DNA of 64,000 nt from assembly GCA_951813045.1 (NCBI GenBank), contig CATOTF010000002.1:1054001-1118000 (forward strand), given 5' to 3'. Below the pieces are notes generated by a model that was not told where the DNA came from, did not search any database, and worked only from the letters and a program-made list of their open reading frames with translations. How positions within the stretch are numbered: position 1 is the first letter of the stretch; every line of letters begins with the position of its first letter. The position numbers and the translations under genes are program-made. Of this stretch, positions 52,866-62,868 are shown piece by piece. This DNA is from an uncultured Rhizobiaceae bacterium (GTDB taxonomy: Bacteria; Pseudomonadota; Alphaproteobacteria; Rhizobiales; Rhizobiaceae).

Positions 52866-55298
52866 TCAGAAATCGCTGTTGTCAACAAAGTCACTGAAAT
52901 CATCGCCCGATATGTCACCTTCATATTCCCCAATTGTGCGCAACGCAATTTTAAAACTCAGCAATCTGGATGTTTCAAAGTTAGTGCTTCTTGTGCGCCT
53001 CTCCTGGAACGCCAGTGAGAAGGTGAAACATTCATCGTGATAGGCCAGACCTATGCTGTCGCTGATGAATTTATTCGCATCAATGTCATATTGTGCCGCG
53101 CCGAACAGCCGCCAGTTTTCATGAAAGTTTATCGTTGATCCAAAGCCAACCTGCTGGCGATCTGTATCGAATCCTGCGTCCGGTTGGCTATCGATAAATG
53201 TATAGTTGCCAGATAGGGTAAACCGGCTCGTTCGGTACGCAAGGTCAACTTCACCCCGTTCGAGGCCGAAATCGTCATCGTCAAAACGGGCCTTTGCGTT
53301 AAACGTGATACCGGACGGTGTGATAGCTGCCAGTGAGGCGACAATATCAGACTCGCTGGATTCCAATCCTGAATTCTCGCCGGTATTGGTAAGGTCATCT
53401 TCTCTGGCATAAGGGTTGTCCCCCGCCAGATGAAAAGACTGTCCAATCAGTCCGTTAAGAGAAAGTCCGGATTCAAATTGTCCAGAATACCGCAGTCCGA
53501 TGTTGGCGCGAGTGCCGCTTTCGATCCTGTCATAGCCTGAGAATTTATCCCGCTGAAATAATGTCGTGGCGTCAAAAACAAGGCTTTGTGCGTCTTCGTT
53601 TGCAGCAACCCCGTTAAATGCAAGGTCCGGGCGCACAAATAGTTGTGCTGTCGGCTCGAACACATGGGTTGAGCCAGCCATCCTTGCAAGCAGCGGGTAA
53701 CTGACTTCAAGCCCGGCAGTTGGTAGGAACCGCGTATAGGAACCGTTTTGAACTGCCCCGGTATTCAGCGCGTTAACAGGGGCCGAAAATGCGCTTGTTG
53801 TCGTCCAGTCACCGCGCACTGAAAGGGAAGGGGTGACTAACAAGCCGTTGGTCGTCGTGATCTGTTTTTTCCAGCCTAAGTCGATACTTGCACGTGTGGT
53901 GTCGCCTGCAATTCCGTGGGTACGGGTATCACCGCTCAACGGCGTAACAGTGCTTAGATTACTTCGATCAATGCTGGTGATATTGACGTCTAAATTGACC
54001 TCACCACCGGTTAGGTCTTCGCTTTTGACGAAATTATAGTCGAGCACAGGGCGAACAATTGGCTGGCTACTTTCAAATTCGAACGCATTACCCGTGTTGG
54101 TAATAAAACTGTTTTGCACCAGATACTGCTTTGCAGAGAGGTCAAAATAACTTTTGTTGTGTAGCCCGCGCAGGTAAATATCATTGGTAAAGTTCGACGT
54201 ATCATAACCTTCAATGTCATAGGTACGTGAGAAATTTCCGTCGGTCTGGGCCAGTATATTCCATCCAAAACTCCAGCGAGGATTGATGTCAAACCTGCCC
54301 TTGCTGCCAATCATCCCGCGGCCGGTTTCATTTGCGTCATTTGAAAGAGCCGTAAACCGGTTAGGGTCTTGTTGGTCAATGCCGGCAAGGGTCAGTGTGT
54401 AGGAGCCATTTTCCAATTGATGGCGCCATTCAGCCTGCCCTAACACACCCTGTTGCGAGAAACCCGTTGCTGTAACTGTCAGATCATGACTGTCGCCGGT
54501 CGCAATGAAATAGGGCTGTCTGATCCACGCGCCTTTAGTGTCTGAATACCCAAGGGTTGGCGTCAAAAATCCGGTTTTGCGTTTAACGGATGAATCTGCA
54601 TGTTTAAAATAAGGAAGATAAGCGATCGGTAGGCCGAAGAGTTCAAATCTGGCGTGCTTATAAGCTACCGTTTTTTCTACACCATTCAGAATAACCTTTT
54701 GCGCCTTTACCTGCCAGATGGGTGCACGATCTGGCTTCTCTTTGCATGGCTCACAGGCGGTATAAACACCGTGGTGGAACACGGTTTTTTGACCGGCAAA
54801 ACGTTCGGCACTTTCTGCAGCAAACCTTGTATTATCCGGTGTTTCCACCCGAAGGGCGTTGATAAAACCTTCCCCAAAATCATCGGTAAGGTCAATTTCG
54901 TCCGCATAAATTCGGTTCCCGTCTGGCTCCAGAATTTCTACATTACCAAATGCTTTCACACGGCCAGTTTTCTGGTTGTAAGAAACCCGTTGGGCAACAA
55001 CGTTATAGCCGTCAAAGTCCAGCTGTACGTTGCCAACTGCAGTGACAATCTCGTTATCATTATCATAGACGAGTTCATCTGCAGTAAGCAGCAGTTGAGC
55101 ACCAGGCGTTGTCGAAGGCAGTTCCTGAGCTTCGGCCATCTGGTTGAACAAGCCAGAATATCCGTTTCCAGTGCCAAACAGGGCAGGGCTGGTGAGGAGA
55201 GTTGTTCCCAGCAGGGCAGAAACCAGAAATTTTGACGCAGTTATGTGAGGGCGGCACAAAGGTTGCGCGCATGCATTATCAGTAAGGATTCGGGTCAA
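52866..55298 (-). CDS. lptD: LPS assembly protein LptD
   Basis: Outer-membrane barrel that inserts lipopolysaccharide. An 810-residue protein with a signal sequence (FLVSALLGTTLLTSPALFG), the OstA/LptA-like N-terminal domain (LLLTADELVYDNDNEIVTA onward) and a long beta-barrel domain. A Cys pair (ACEPCKEKP) and a late Cys (YHDECFTF) could form the disulfides needed for function. The start is a TTG directly after the lptG stop (TAATTG). It is translated after lptF and lptG. Confidence 0.94.
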   Translation of the reverse strand: MTRILTDNACAQPLCRPHITASKFLVSALLGTTLLTSPALFGTGNGYSGLFNQMAEAQELPSTTPGAQLLLTADELVYDNDNEIVTAVGNVQLDFDGYNVVAQRVSYNQKTGRVKAFGNVEILEPDGNRIYADEIDLTDDFGEGFINALRVETPDNTRFAAESAERFAGQKTVFHHGVYTACEPCKEKPDRAPIWQVKAQKVILNGVEKTVAYKHARFELFGLPIAYLPYFKHADSSVKRKTGFLTPTLGYSDTKGAWIRQPYFIATGDSHDLTVTATGFSQQGVLGQAEWRHQLENGSYTLTLAGIDQQDPNRFTALSNDANETGRGMIGSKGRFDINPRWSFGWNILAQTDGNFSRTYDIEGYDTSNFTNDIYLRGLHNKSYFDLSAKQYLVQNSFITNTGNAFEFESSQPIVRPVLDYNFVKSEDLTGGEVNLDVNITSIDRSNLSTVTPLSGDTRTHGIAGDTTRASIDLGWKKQITTTNGLLVTPSLSVRGDWTTTSAFSAPVNALNTGAVQNGSYTRFLPTAGLEVSYPLLARMAGSTHVFEPTAQLFVRPDLAFNGVAANEDAQSLVFDATTLFQRDKFSGYDRIESGTRANIGLRYSGQFESGLSLNGLIGQSFHLAGDNPYAREDDLTNTGENSGLESSESDIVASLAAITPSGITFNAKARFDDDDFGLERGEVDLAYRTSRFTLSGNYTFIDSQPDAGFDTDRQQVGFGSTINFHENWRLFGAAQYDIDANKFISDSIGLAYHDECFTFSLAFQERRTRSTNFETSRLLSFKIALRTIGEYEGDISGDDFSDFVDNSDF

Positions 55299-56405
55299 TT
55301 ATCCGTCCTCCTGATATAAAAGTACTGTAACACCAATCAAACTCGCTACTATTGCTGGGGTCCATGCGGCCAAAGAAGCTGGAACCAGCCCGTTGCTCCC
55401 GAATGTGATTACCAATTTCGATAACACATACAACACAAACCCGGCCAAAATACCACCTAGAATCGCCTTACTATTTATGCCAAATCGCGCGAACCTTAAC
55501 GACACGGTTGCAGCCAGTAAGACCATGGCAACAAACAATAAAGGTTGAGACAAAAGGGCATGATAGCGTGTCGAAAAAGGAAGCGGACTCTTGTTGGATG
55601 ATTTTGCCTGTAGAATCTGGTCATCGATCTCCCAAATGCTGACATTTGCAATGTCTGCTTGGTCTGCCTGTAGTTGTACTAACGAAATATTGACTGGGAG
55701 TGTGACCTTGTCTTTTGGCTCAGATCTCTCTCCCGGTCGATGTCGCACAGCATTTTCGAGCAGATAATGACTATCTCCGGACTTTGTTTCCACAAACCGC
55801 GCTTTTTCAGCGTCAATACGTTCAATTACCTCTCCTTGCGAATTGAACTGATACGTACTCACTGCGGTGAGTAATTCGCCACCATTTTGAGACACCTTAG
55901 CGCGGATGACGACATCACCGTTCTTTTGTCCTAATCGAACCCATGAGTTTTTGGATGTATTGCTGAAACCACCTTTTACGGAGCCAAATATCTTCGCTTC
56001 AAATGCAGACGAGGCAATGTGTCCATTGATTGACAACGGATTGTACACAAGCGACGCGGTTAACCCTAGCAACATTGCTGCCAGAACCAGCGGAAATAGA
56101 AATTGCCAAACGGATACACCGGAAGCACGTGCAACAACCAGTTCAAGCTTTCTATTGAGAATTATTAGTGTGGTCGCGCCACCAAACATCACCGCAAACG
56201 GTAGTACATTTTCAGCAAATGATGGTGCGCGTAGCAGCGATACAGTTAGCATATCGCTGAATGCGGCGTCTTTTATTTGTCCGGCCTGTCTTGATAATTC
56301 GATCAAATCAACGACAACAATCAACCCAAAAAACAGGGCGAAGATCATGAACGTAACTTTCACGAAACGCGCTGCAAAATAAAACCCGAGCGTAAGTCCG
56401 ATCAT
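55299..56405 (-). CDS. lptG: LPS export ABC transporter permease LptG
   Basis: One of two membrane subunits of the LptB2FG exporter. A 368-residue YjgP/YjgQ protein with three N-terminal helices, a periplasmic jellyroll domain (about 130-260) and three C-terminal helices (LLSQPLLFVAMVLLAATVSL at the beginning). It overlaps lptF by 4 bp. Confidence 0.94.
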   Translation of the reverse strand: MIGLTLGFYFAARFVKVTFMIFALFFGLIVVVDLIELSRQAGQIKDAAFSDMLTVSLLRAPSFAENVLPFAVMFGGATTLIILNRKLELVVARASGVSVWQFLFPLVLAAMLLGLTASLVYNPLSINGHIASSAFEAKIFGSVKGGFSNTSKNSWVRLGQKNGDVVIRAKVSQNGGELLTAVSTYQFNSQGEVIERIDAEKARFVETKSGDSHYLLENAVRHRPGERSEPKDKVTLPVNISLVQLQADQADIANVSIWEIDDQILQAKSSNKSPLPFSTRYHALLSQPLLFVAMVLLAATVSLRFARFGINSKAILGGILAGFVLYVLSKLVITFGSNGLVPASLAAWTPAIVASLIGVTVLLYQEDG

Positions 56406-57580
56406 GTTGACGGCTCCAGTTCTGGCCGGAAGCGAACCAGCAGTCCGTGAAAATATCCTTCTACTTTACTAATCAACTCGGGCGGTATCACAATTCGGTC
56501 AGTTATCAGATACACCAGCGCTGTTGCGATGGAAAACAATGGAATTCCCCAAACCAAATAAATCATAAATGGTTCGTGACGCAGGGCGTTTTCGGAAACC
56601 AGAGACATTCCCCGGAGCCCAATGATAGCGGTGCACGCGACAGTTATGACAATTGTTTGTCCTTGCCGGTGCGAATTCGGATTACCCAGGTAAGCAAGCA
56701 ATAATAAGCCTACCAAAATTGGATAGAGTCCACTGGTTAATCGGGTATGGAGTTCAGCCTGATAGCGACCTGGAGCGTGTTTATAAAGCCAGTCTTCTTT
56801 GTCGGGGAACAACAGTCCCATAGTTGGAACTTCGGTTTGGCTTATGGCTTTCCCGGCTGATCCTCCCGAAAAGTTTGATAGGTTGAATGCGTAAGAATTA
56901 AAGTCAATTATCGAAAGGTTGTTTGTCGCGTTGGTTAAACGCTGAATTTGACCATCGCTTAAGACGAGATAGGCTTTGTCTTCAATTTTGGAAATCGCGC
57001 CCTCTTTGGCCAGATATGTGAATGTTTCCTTCTCATTTCGGCCATCAAGAATAAAAACACCCTTGAGAATGCCTCCAGGGGCACGGGCGGCAATGTGAAA
57101 CGTTAGTCCTTTTCCCACGTCCTGAAATTTACCTTCGCGCACAACTACCGAAACGAGGTCGGCACGGACCTTTGTTATGTATCCGCGCAAAGTTTGCATG
57201 CTCATCGGCCCGGCCCACAACGCGATGGAATAAACACCCAGTGATACCAATAGGCTAAGGACAACAAACGGCTTCAACAGGGAAACACGAGACGCGCCCG
57301 ATGCGTGAATTACAACCAGTTCAGAATCGTTGTTTAGCGTGTTTATTGTCTGAATTAGTCCAATTAACAGGGCCATTGGCGCGATAGCCGCTGCCAGGGT
57401 GGGTACCCCCAGCGACGTCATGGTCAAATAGGTGGCAATACCCTGGCCCTTGTTGAGCAGAACGTCCACTTCCTGCACCGCGCGCACAATCCACAACACG
57501 CCAACCAGTCCGGCTGCCGCAGTAAGGAATGCGAAGAACGCTTTTCTAAATATGTAGCGTTCGATCAGGGTGAGACCCAT
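56402..57580 (-). CDS. lptF: LPS export ABC transporter permease LptF
   Basis: Partner of LptG. A 392-residue YjgP/YjgQ protein starting with LIERYIFRKAFFAFLTAAA and six helices around a periplasmic domain. It is the first gene of the operon lptF-lptG-lptD-surA-pdxA-rsmA. The promoter should lie in the 245-bp spacer to the divergent pepA, where no clear pair of boxes was seen. Confidence 0.94.
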   Translation of the reverse strand: MGLTLIERYIFRKAFFAFLTAAAGLVGVLWIVRAVQEVDVLLNKGQGIATYLTMTSLGVPTLAAAIAPMALLIGLIQTINTLNNDSELVVIHASGASRVSLLKPFVVLSLLVSLGVYSIALWAGPMSMQTLRGYITKVRADLVSVVVREGKFQDVGKGLTFHIAARAPGGILKGVFILDGRNEKETFTYLAKEGAISKIEDKAYLVLSDGQIQRLTNATNNLSIIDFNSYAFNLSNFSGGSAGKAISQTEVPTMGLLFPDKEDWLYKHAPGRYQAELHTRLTSGLYPILVGLLLLAYLGNPNSHRQGQTIVITVACTAIIGLRGMSLVSENALRHEPFMIYLVWGIPLFSIATALVYLITDRIVIPPELISKVEGYFHGLLVRFRPELEPST

Positions 57581-57825
57581 GAAGGCTCCGAATTTTTATG
57601 GATGGTTGAAGGTCGGGCAAGTTGGATTTTAACAGCTCTATTAAGAACTTGTAATGGCTAAAAAACGGCGAAGAAAAGCAGTTAGTAAAAAGTTAATGAT
57701 TGTTTCCCGAATTTATCGCGCCGCATCGCGTCTTGGCATCTAAGCGCAATGCCATTTACAGCGGCTCCTCAAACAGTAATCATCGCGTTTTCAACGAATC
57801 CAATTTCCACTTTGTCGGAGACACC

Positions 57826-59310
57826 ATGAGTAACTTACCGAAGATAAGCTTTACCGCAGGAAACCTGCCCACGAAGGGAACTGTTGTTGTATTTTGCGAT
57901 GGCAAAAACAACCTGACCGCCAGCGCTAAACTCCTCGACAATAAGGGAGTGCTGACCAAAGCGATTAAAGTATCCGAATTTAAGGGTGGTTTTGGCAAAA
58001 TGTTAGACATTGTTGCACCTGCGGAACCCGAACTGGATCGTATATGCATTGTTGGCCTTGGCGATATCAGTGAATTAAGCGAACACCACTGGCTTCGTCT
58101 AGGCGGAAAACTGGGTTCGTCATTGAAGAAATCCAAAAAGGTGGGAGTGATGCTGGAGCTTCCAGAGGCCACAAAACCTGTAACCGCCAAACAGGCGACA
58201 GATGTGGGGCAGGGCGCATTGTTGGAGGCCTACAGGTTCGACCGCTACAAAACCAAAAGCAAATCCAGACCATCTTCACCCGCGGTTGCGATTCACACAA
58301 AATCCGCGAGCGCAGCCAAAAAACTTTGGGAAGGTGTTGAAGGTGTGGGCCAAGGTGTGATGCTGGCACGTGATCTTGTTAATGAACCGGCTAACATATT
58401 GACACCGAAGGATTTTGCGAAACGAGCAATGGAGTTGAAAAAGCTCGGATGCAAGGTCGAAATTCTTGATGAAAAGCAGATGAAAGCCTTGAAGATGAAC
58501 ACTCTCTTGGGAGTCGCACAGGGGTCTCGTAATCCGCCACGTATGGCGATCATCCAGTGGAAGGGCGGCAAAGCGAAGGACAAGCCGGTCGCATTCGTTG
58601 GCAAGGGCGTAACGTTCGATACTGGCGGAATTTCGTTAAAACCCGGTGGTGGAATGGAGGATATGAAAGGCGATATGGGTGGCGCCGCAGCGGTTGCCGG
58701 CCTCATGCACGCATTGGCGGCCCGTAAAGCAAAAGCCAATGTTGTGGGCATCATCGCGATGGTCGAAAATATGCCAGATGGTGATGCTCAACGCCCGGGT
58801 GACATCGTCACTTCCATGTCAGGCCAGACAATTGAAATACTTAATACAGACGCCGAAGGCCGGTTAATCTTGGCCGATGCGCTTTGGCATTGTAACAAAA
58901 AGTTCAAACCCAAGTTCATGATCAATCTGGCCACGCTGACCGGTGCCATTCTTGTAGCGCTCGGCAATCAGCACGCTGGCTTGTTTTCCAATGACGATAA
59001 ATTGAGTGAGCAATTGACGAAAGCGGGTTTGGATACCAATGAAAAACTCTGGCGCATGCCGCTGACACCTGAATATGACAAGCTGATTGATTCCAAAAAT
59101 GCAGATATGAAGAACATCGGGGGCCGGTTAGCAGGGTCAATCACGGCTGGGCAATTTTTGCAGCGTTTTGTGAAGGATACGCCATGGGCGCATTTGGACA
59201 TTGCTGGTACCGCAATGAGCTCACCTCAAACCGAAATCAACAAATCCTGGGCGTCAGGCTATGGCGTGAGACTGCTGGACCGGCTGGTTGCGGACAATTA
59301 CGAGAGCTAA
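57826..59310 (+). CDS. pepA: Leucyl aminopeptidase
   Basis: Metalloprotease of the M17 family that removes N-terminal residues. The metal and active-site motifs [16 protein letters not shown] and [14 protein letters not shown] are intact. ATG at 57826 ([12 protein letters not shown]) has GGAGA upstream; an ATG-less extension upstream to 57700 is not supported by the family length. 494 residues. PepA can also bind DNA in some bacteria. Confidence 0.95.
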   Translation: MSNLPKISFTAGNLPTKGTVVVFCDGKNNLTASAKLLDNKGVLTKAIKVSEFKGGFGKMLDIVAPAEPELDRICIVGLGDISELSEHHWLRLGGKLGSSLKKSKKVGVMLELPEATKPVTAKQATDVGQGALLEAYRFDRYKTKSKSRPSSPAVAIHTKSASAAKKLWEGVEGVGQGVMLARDLVNEPANILTPKDFAKRAMELKKLGCKVEILDEKQMKALKMNTLLGVAQGSRNPPRMAIIQWKGGKAKDKPVAFVGKGVTFDTGGISLKPGGGMEDMKGDMGGAAAVAGLMHALAARKAKANVVGIIAMVENMPDGDAQRPGDIVTSMSGQTIEILNTDAEGRLILADALWHCNKKFKPKFMINLATLTGAILVALGNQHAGLFSNDDKLSEQLTKAGLDTNEKLWRMPLTPEYDKLIDSKNADMKNIGGRLAGSITAGQFLQRFVKDTPWAHLDIAGTAMSSPQTEINKSWASGYGVRLLDRLVADNYES

Positions 59311-59350
59311 TCAGTAAAACGGTTGAGGCAGGGGGTGTAATTCTCCCGCC

Positions 59351-59809
59351 TTAATTATGCTCTGACGTGTCGAACCAAGTTCCTGCCCGATAAACATCCA
59401 TAGCGAGCGCATAATTGGCGACGGCTTGCTCGTATACTCTTCGGATGGCTTCGTAGTCTTCCTCAGAAATTCTGCGTCGGCGGTATTGTCGCTGGGCACG
59501 ATCGGCATAGCGGGTCATCGACTTGCGGTTCGCTTCAAGCGATTTGCGGAAATCTTCGCGCTCATAACCATCAGCATATGCACTTTTACGCGACTCTCCG
59601 TCGATAATCGCGTTGCGAAACAATTCGCGTGTTCCAACGCTGGCCATGGCATTGAGAATCACTTCGCCGTCTCGTGTTGACTCCGCACAGATAATTTGGG
59701 GCCGCTCAAAACGGCAGACTTCTGCCCCATTTGCCGAAGCGGGAACAGTTTGGATCAATATCGATGTTGCAAACAGTGCGGAAACTGCCGTGAAATTGAA
59801 TAATCTCAT
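59351..59809 (-). CDS. Secreted hypothetical protein (152 residues)
   Basis: A signal peptide (AVSALFATSILIQTVPASA) is followed by a small mature protein with two Cys in VCRFERPQIICAE, probably a disulfide. A highly charged helical part (RADRAQRQYRRRRISEEDYE region) and an aromatic end (YRAGTWFDTSEHN) complete it. ATG at 59809 has AAGGG upstream. I do not recognise the family. It is divergent from holC and convergent with pepA. Confidence 0.7.
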   Translation of the reverse strand: MRLFNFTAVSALFATSILIQTVPASANGAEVCRFERPQIICAESTRDGEVILNAMASVGTRELFRNAIIDGESRKSAYADGYEREDFRKSLEANRKSMTRYADRAQRQYRRRRISEEDYEAIRRVYEQAVANYALAMDVYRAGTWFDTSEHN

Positions 59810-59931
59810 AGGCCCTTGCCAAGAAACTCGCGTTGAAGGATTGCAGAAAAGCACTTTGTTCGCGCCAGAGCAATAATCGGATATATCTACCAACAGTTTC
59901 AATCCCATCCTGGCTAAATTAGGTTCAGATT

Positions 59932-60387
59932 ATGTCCGAAGTTTTGTTTTATCACCTGACAGAACACACCTTAGAGAGAGCGCTGCCTGGGCTTTTGGAG
60001 CGGTGCATTGAACGCGATTGGAAAGTTGTCGTGCAAACTGATTCTTCTGGTCACATAGATATCCTGGACGAGCTGTTATGGACTTTTCGCGACGAGAGTT
60101 TTCTCCCCCATGGTAGTGATGATGAAGCTTCATCGCAGGCGCAACAACATCCGATCTGGATTACAGACACAACGTCAAATCCAAATGGCGCCAATGTCCG
60201 TTTTGTCGTCAATGGCGCTATCCCCGCGGGTGCGGATGGCTACGACCGCTTGATCTACATGATTGATGGCCGCGACGAAGATGCAGTTGCATCGGCACGG
60301 GAGCGGTGGAAAGTCGAAAAATCAGCGGGCCATGACCTGACCTATTGGCAGCAGGACGAGATGGGGCGCTGGTCCAAAAAGGCATAA
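59932..60387 (+). CDS. holC: DNA polymerase III subunit chi
   Basis: A 151-residue clamp-loader accessory protein that contacts SSB. Family features are VLFYHLTEHTLERALPGLLE at the N-terminus, DELLWTFRDESFLPHG, and the C-terminal RWKVEKSAGHDLTYWQQDE. pepA-holC neighbourhood is usual in alphaproteobacteria. Confidence 0.94.
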   Translation: MSEVLFYHLTEHTLERALPGLLERCIERDWKVVVQTDSSGHIDILDELLWTFRDESFLPHGSDDEASSQAQQHPIWITDTTSNPNGANVRFVVNGAIPAGADGYDRLIYMIDGRDEDAVASARERWKVEKSAGHDLTYWQQDEMGRWSKKA

Positions 60388-60524
60388 CGCCTCCGCGAAA
60401 TACCGGTGATAAATCTTCACAAATATGATTTGATTTTCACTTGCCCGCAGGCGGTGAAAAGTCCAACTTATCGTTCTCACGACGTCGGTAGCCGTACTTC
60501 CCATCTGTTTTTGAAAGTTATTCC

Positions 60525-61652
60525 ATGTCCAATATTTCTTCACCCGTTGATCCTGATGGTCTTATGGAATTCTCGGTCGTTTTCACCGACCGGTCCCTCA
60601 ATCACATGTCCGCAACCTTTCAAAAGGTGATGAACGATATTTCAGATATGCTGAAAGAAGTTTATCAGGCGGACGCGGCAGTGGTCGTGCCCGGGGGCGG
60701 GACCTACGGTATGGAGGCTGTTGCCCGTCAATTTGCCACGGGCAAAAAGACGCTGGTGATCAGAAACGGCTGGTTTTCCTACCGCTGGACGCAGATTTTC
60801 GAAGCGGGTGATATTCCCTCTGGACAAGTGGTGTTGAAAGCCAGGCAATCCGGCAATGAAAATCCCGCACCATTCGCACCTCATCCAATCGATGATGTTG
60901 TGAAATCAATCCGCGATAACCGTCCGGACGTTGTCTTTGCACCCCACGTGGAAACATCGTCCGGCATCATGTTGTCGCAGGACTATATGGAAGCGGTCGC
61001 GGCTGCGGCTCACGAAGTTGGCGCATTGTTTGTGCTCGACTGTATCGCCTCTGGCGCGGTGTGGGTCGACATGAAAGCAACCGGCGTTGATATACTCATC
61101 AGCGCGCCGCAAAAAGGCTGGAGTTCCTCTCCGTCATCCGGCCTTGTCATGATGAATGACGCGGCGCTGGAGCGTATGGAAACAACCCAAAGCAGCAGTT
61201 TTGCAGTCGATCTGGCCAAGTGGCACCAGATCATGCAGGCCTATGTCAACGGCGGTCACGCCTATCACTCCACCATGCCGACAGACACTTTAACCGGTTT
61301 CCGCGATACGATGCTGGAAACTAAGGAATATGGCTTTGACAAGGTTCGTGATGAACAGCTCGAATTGGGCAAAAAGGTACGCGCGTTATTGGCGGAGCAC
61401 GGGATTAAAAGTGTCGCCGGAAAGGGTTTTGAGGCGCCTGGTGTGGTCGTCAGTTATACCGACGACCCGGAAATCCAAAACGGCAAGAAATTTGCCGCCC
61501 AGGGCATGCAGATCGCCGCTGGCGTTCCGCTAATGTGCGATGAGCCGGAAGGATTCTCAACGTTCCGTTTCGGTCTATTTGGTCTCGATAAACTGCACGG
61601 TGTCGACGCGGCGGTGGCGAAGATTGAAGCGGTTTTGGAGAAGCTGGATTAA
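60525..61652 (+). CDS. Class V aminotransferase (alanine/serine-glyoxylate type)
   Basis: A 375-residue PLP enzyme. The fold includes VVPGGGTYGMEAVARQF, the cofactor-binding Asp in LFVLDCIASGAVWVD and the PLP Lys in ISAPQKGWSSSPS. It most resembles alanine-glyoxylate or serine-pyruvate transaminases, but the substrate pair cannot be fixed. It stands alone 137 bp after holC. Confidence 0.85.
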   Translation: MSNISSPVDPDGLMEFSVVFTDRSLNHMSATFQKVMNDISDMLKEVYQADAAVVVPGGGTYGMEAVARQFATGKKTLVIRNGWFSYRWTQIFEAGDIPSGQVVLKARQSGNENPAPFAPHPIDDVVKSIRDNRPDVVFAPHVETSSGIMLSQDYMEAVAAAAHEVGALFVLDCIASGAVWVDMKATGVDILISAPQKGWSSSPSSGLVMMNDAALERMETTQSSSFAVDLAKWHQIMQAYVNGGHAYHSTMPTDTLTGFRDTMLETKEYGFDKVRDEQLELGKKVRALLAEHGIKSVAGKGFEAPGVVVSYTDDPEIQNGKKFAAQGMQIAAGVPLMCDEPEGFSTFRFGLFGLDKLHGVDAAVAKIEAVLEKLD

Positions 61653-61749
61653 ATTCTAAAGCGCATTGCGCTGAAGTATCTTGAATTAAACCTTGTTCCC
61701 TTCAATCACCTTCGATTGAAAGGTACGAACATGCGAAAAAACAAAGGTC

Positions 61750-61791
61750 TATAGCGTGACCACTGAATTATAAATGATGAGACACGCTATA
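61750..61791. repeat. Inverted repeat TATAGCGTG/CACGCTATA
   Basis: Perfect 9-bp arms at 61750-61758 and 61783-61791 with 24 bp between them. A further small stem TTCAATC/GATTGAA lies about 50 bp upstream. The spacer is not coding. It may be a terminator relic for the aminotransferase, or a dispersed palindromic repeat. Confidence 0.5.
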
Positions 61792-61913
61792 AACATGCCT
61801 GATCATGATGTTCGAGTTTTTCATCTCAATAAAGTGACAACATAATGTCTTGGTTGAACTTGTTAATGGCGGCATGCTGGGGAGGTTGACATTTTGTTGG
61901 TCGAAAGATTCCC

Positions 61914-62498
61914 ATGAAATACCATACATATACCGTTGCGCTGGTTGCGCTGATGATGAGCGTAGGGACTACGCTAGCCCAGACTAACGAGATAAACCCA
62001 GCGCCGAAGGAGCAAAAACCCACCGCGACAGTTGAAGGGACAATGACGCTTGTACGCATGGGTGAGATTATCAATCGGCTGGATGATAAGGCCCGCGCTG
62101 TCAATGCGGGTACCGCGTGGCAATTTCACGTTGAGAAAGTCCCGGTCGTCATCGTCACTGACGTAATTAACAACCGCATGCGCATCATGACGGCTGTAAA
62201 GAAAGCTGAAGACCTGTCGGCTGATGAACTGTTGCGCATTGCGCAAGCCAATTTCGACACGACGCTTGATGCACGTTATGCGGTCGCCAATGGGTTGGTG
62301 TGGGCGACATTCATTCACCCGCTCAGCACGTTACATGATCGGCAACTCATTGAGGGCATTGGTCAGACCGTGAATGCGGCGAAGTCCTATGGCACGACGT
62401 TTTCGTCCGGTTTAATGAGTTTTGGTGGAGGCGATAGTGGCGCCATTATTCAACGGGATCTGATCGACAAGCTGTTAAAAAAGGGGCAGGAGATTTAA
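61914..62498 (+). CDS. Secreted hypothetical protein (194 residues)
   Basis: A signal peptide (VALVALMMSVGTTLAQ) is followed by a soluble domain with MGEIINRLDDKA, VEKVPVVIVTDVINNRMRIM and a strand-helix pattern. It ends with DLIDKLLKKGQEI after a Gly/Ser-rich stretch (SFGGGDSG). No catalytic motif is seen. The fold may be like YbjN or type III chaperone families, but this is weak. It is a single gene. Confidence 0.7.
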   Translation: MKYHTYTVALVALMMSVGTTLAQTNEINPAPKEQKPTATVEGTMTLVRMGEIINRLDDKARAVNAGTAWQFHVEKVPVVIVTDVINNRMRIMTAVKKAEDLSADELLRIAQANFDTTLDARYAVANGLVWATFIHPLSTLHDRQLIEGIGQTVNAAKSYGTTFSSGLMSFGGGDSGAIIQRDLIDKLLKKGQEI

Positions 62499-62868
62499 TC
62501 TCGTGGTGCGTCTATTCATTGGGATAGAGCTGCTCCACCGATAACCCAATAAAGTCGATCCCATCGAACGAACGGGGGGTGCGATTGCTGTTGTTATCCC
62601 TTACTTCCATTTCTATCTAATGTTGATAAATGGATTACAATATAAAAATATATCGTAACTGAGATTTTTACCGCTATTGAATTTTCATAGTCTCCTCACA
62701 GAGCTACAAATAACGGCGAAATTAATATTGATATCGCTATAAACCTGCTAATTTGGGGGTGTAAAAATGAAATATAACCCTCTCTCGGGAATATCCATTT
62801 TTTAAGAAATTGATCATACCACGTTCGCTTCTGTATTGGTTCTTCTCTCGTCCACCTGACGACACCCC
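62499..62868. other. Intergenic gap between convergent genes, nothing firm
   Basis: It holds 370 bp, AT-rich in the middle. The only frame of note is 62512-62610 on the minus strand (32 residues, ending SVEQLYPNE), which lacks a good ribosome site and may be a gene remnant. Confidence 0.4.

Noticed and set aside
62512-62610. A 32-residue minus-strand frame ending SVEQLYPNE
   Set aside because: It looks protein-like but has no clear ribosome site and stop codons lie just upstream. It may be a gene remnant, but the evidence is too thin.
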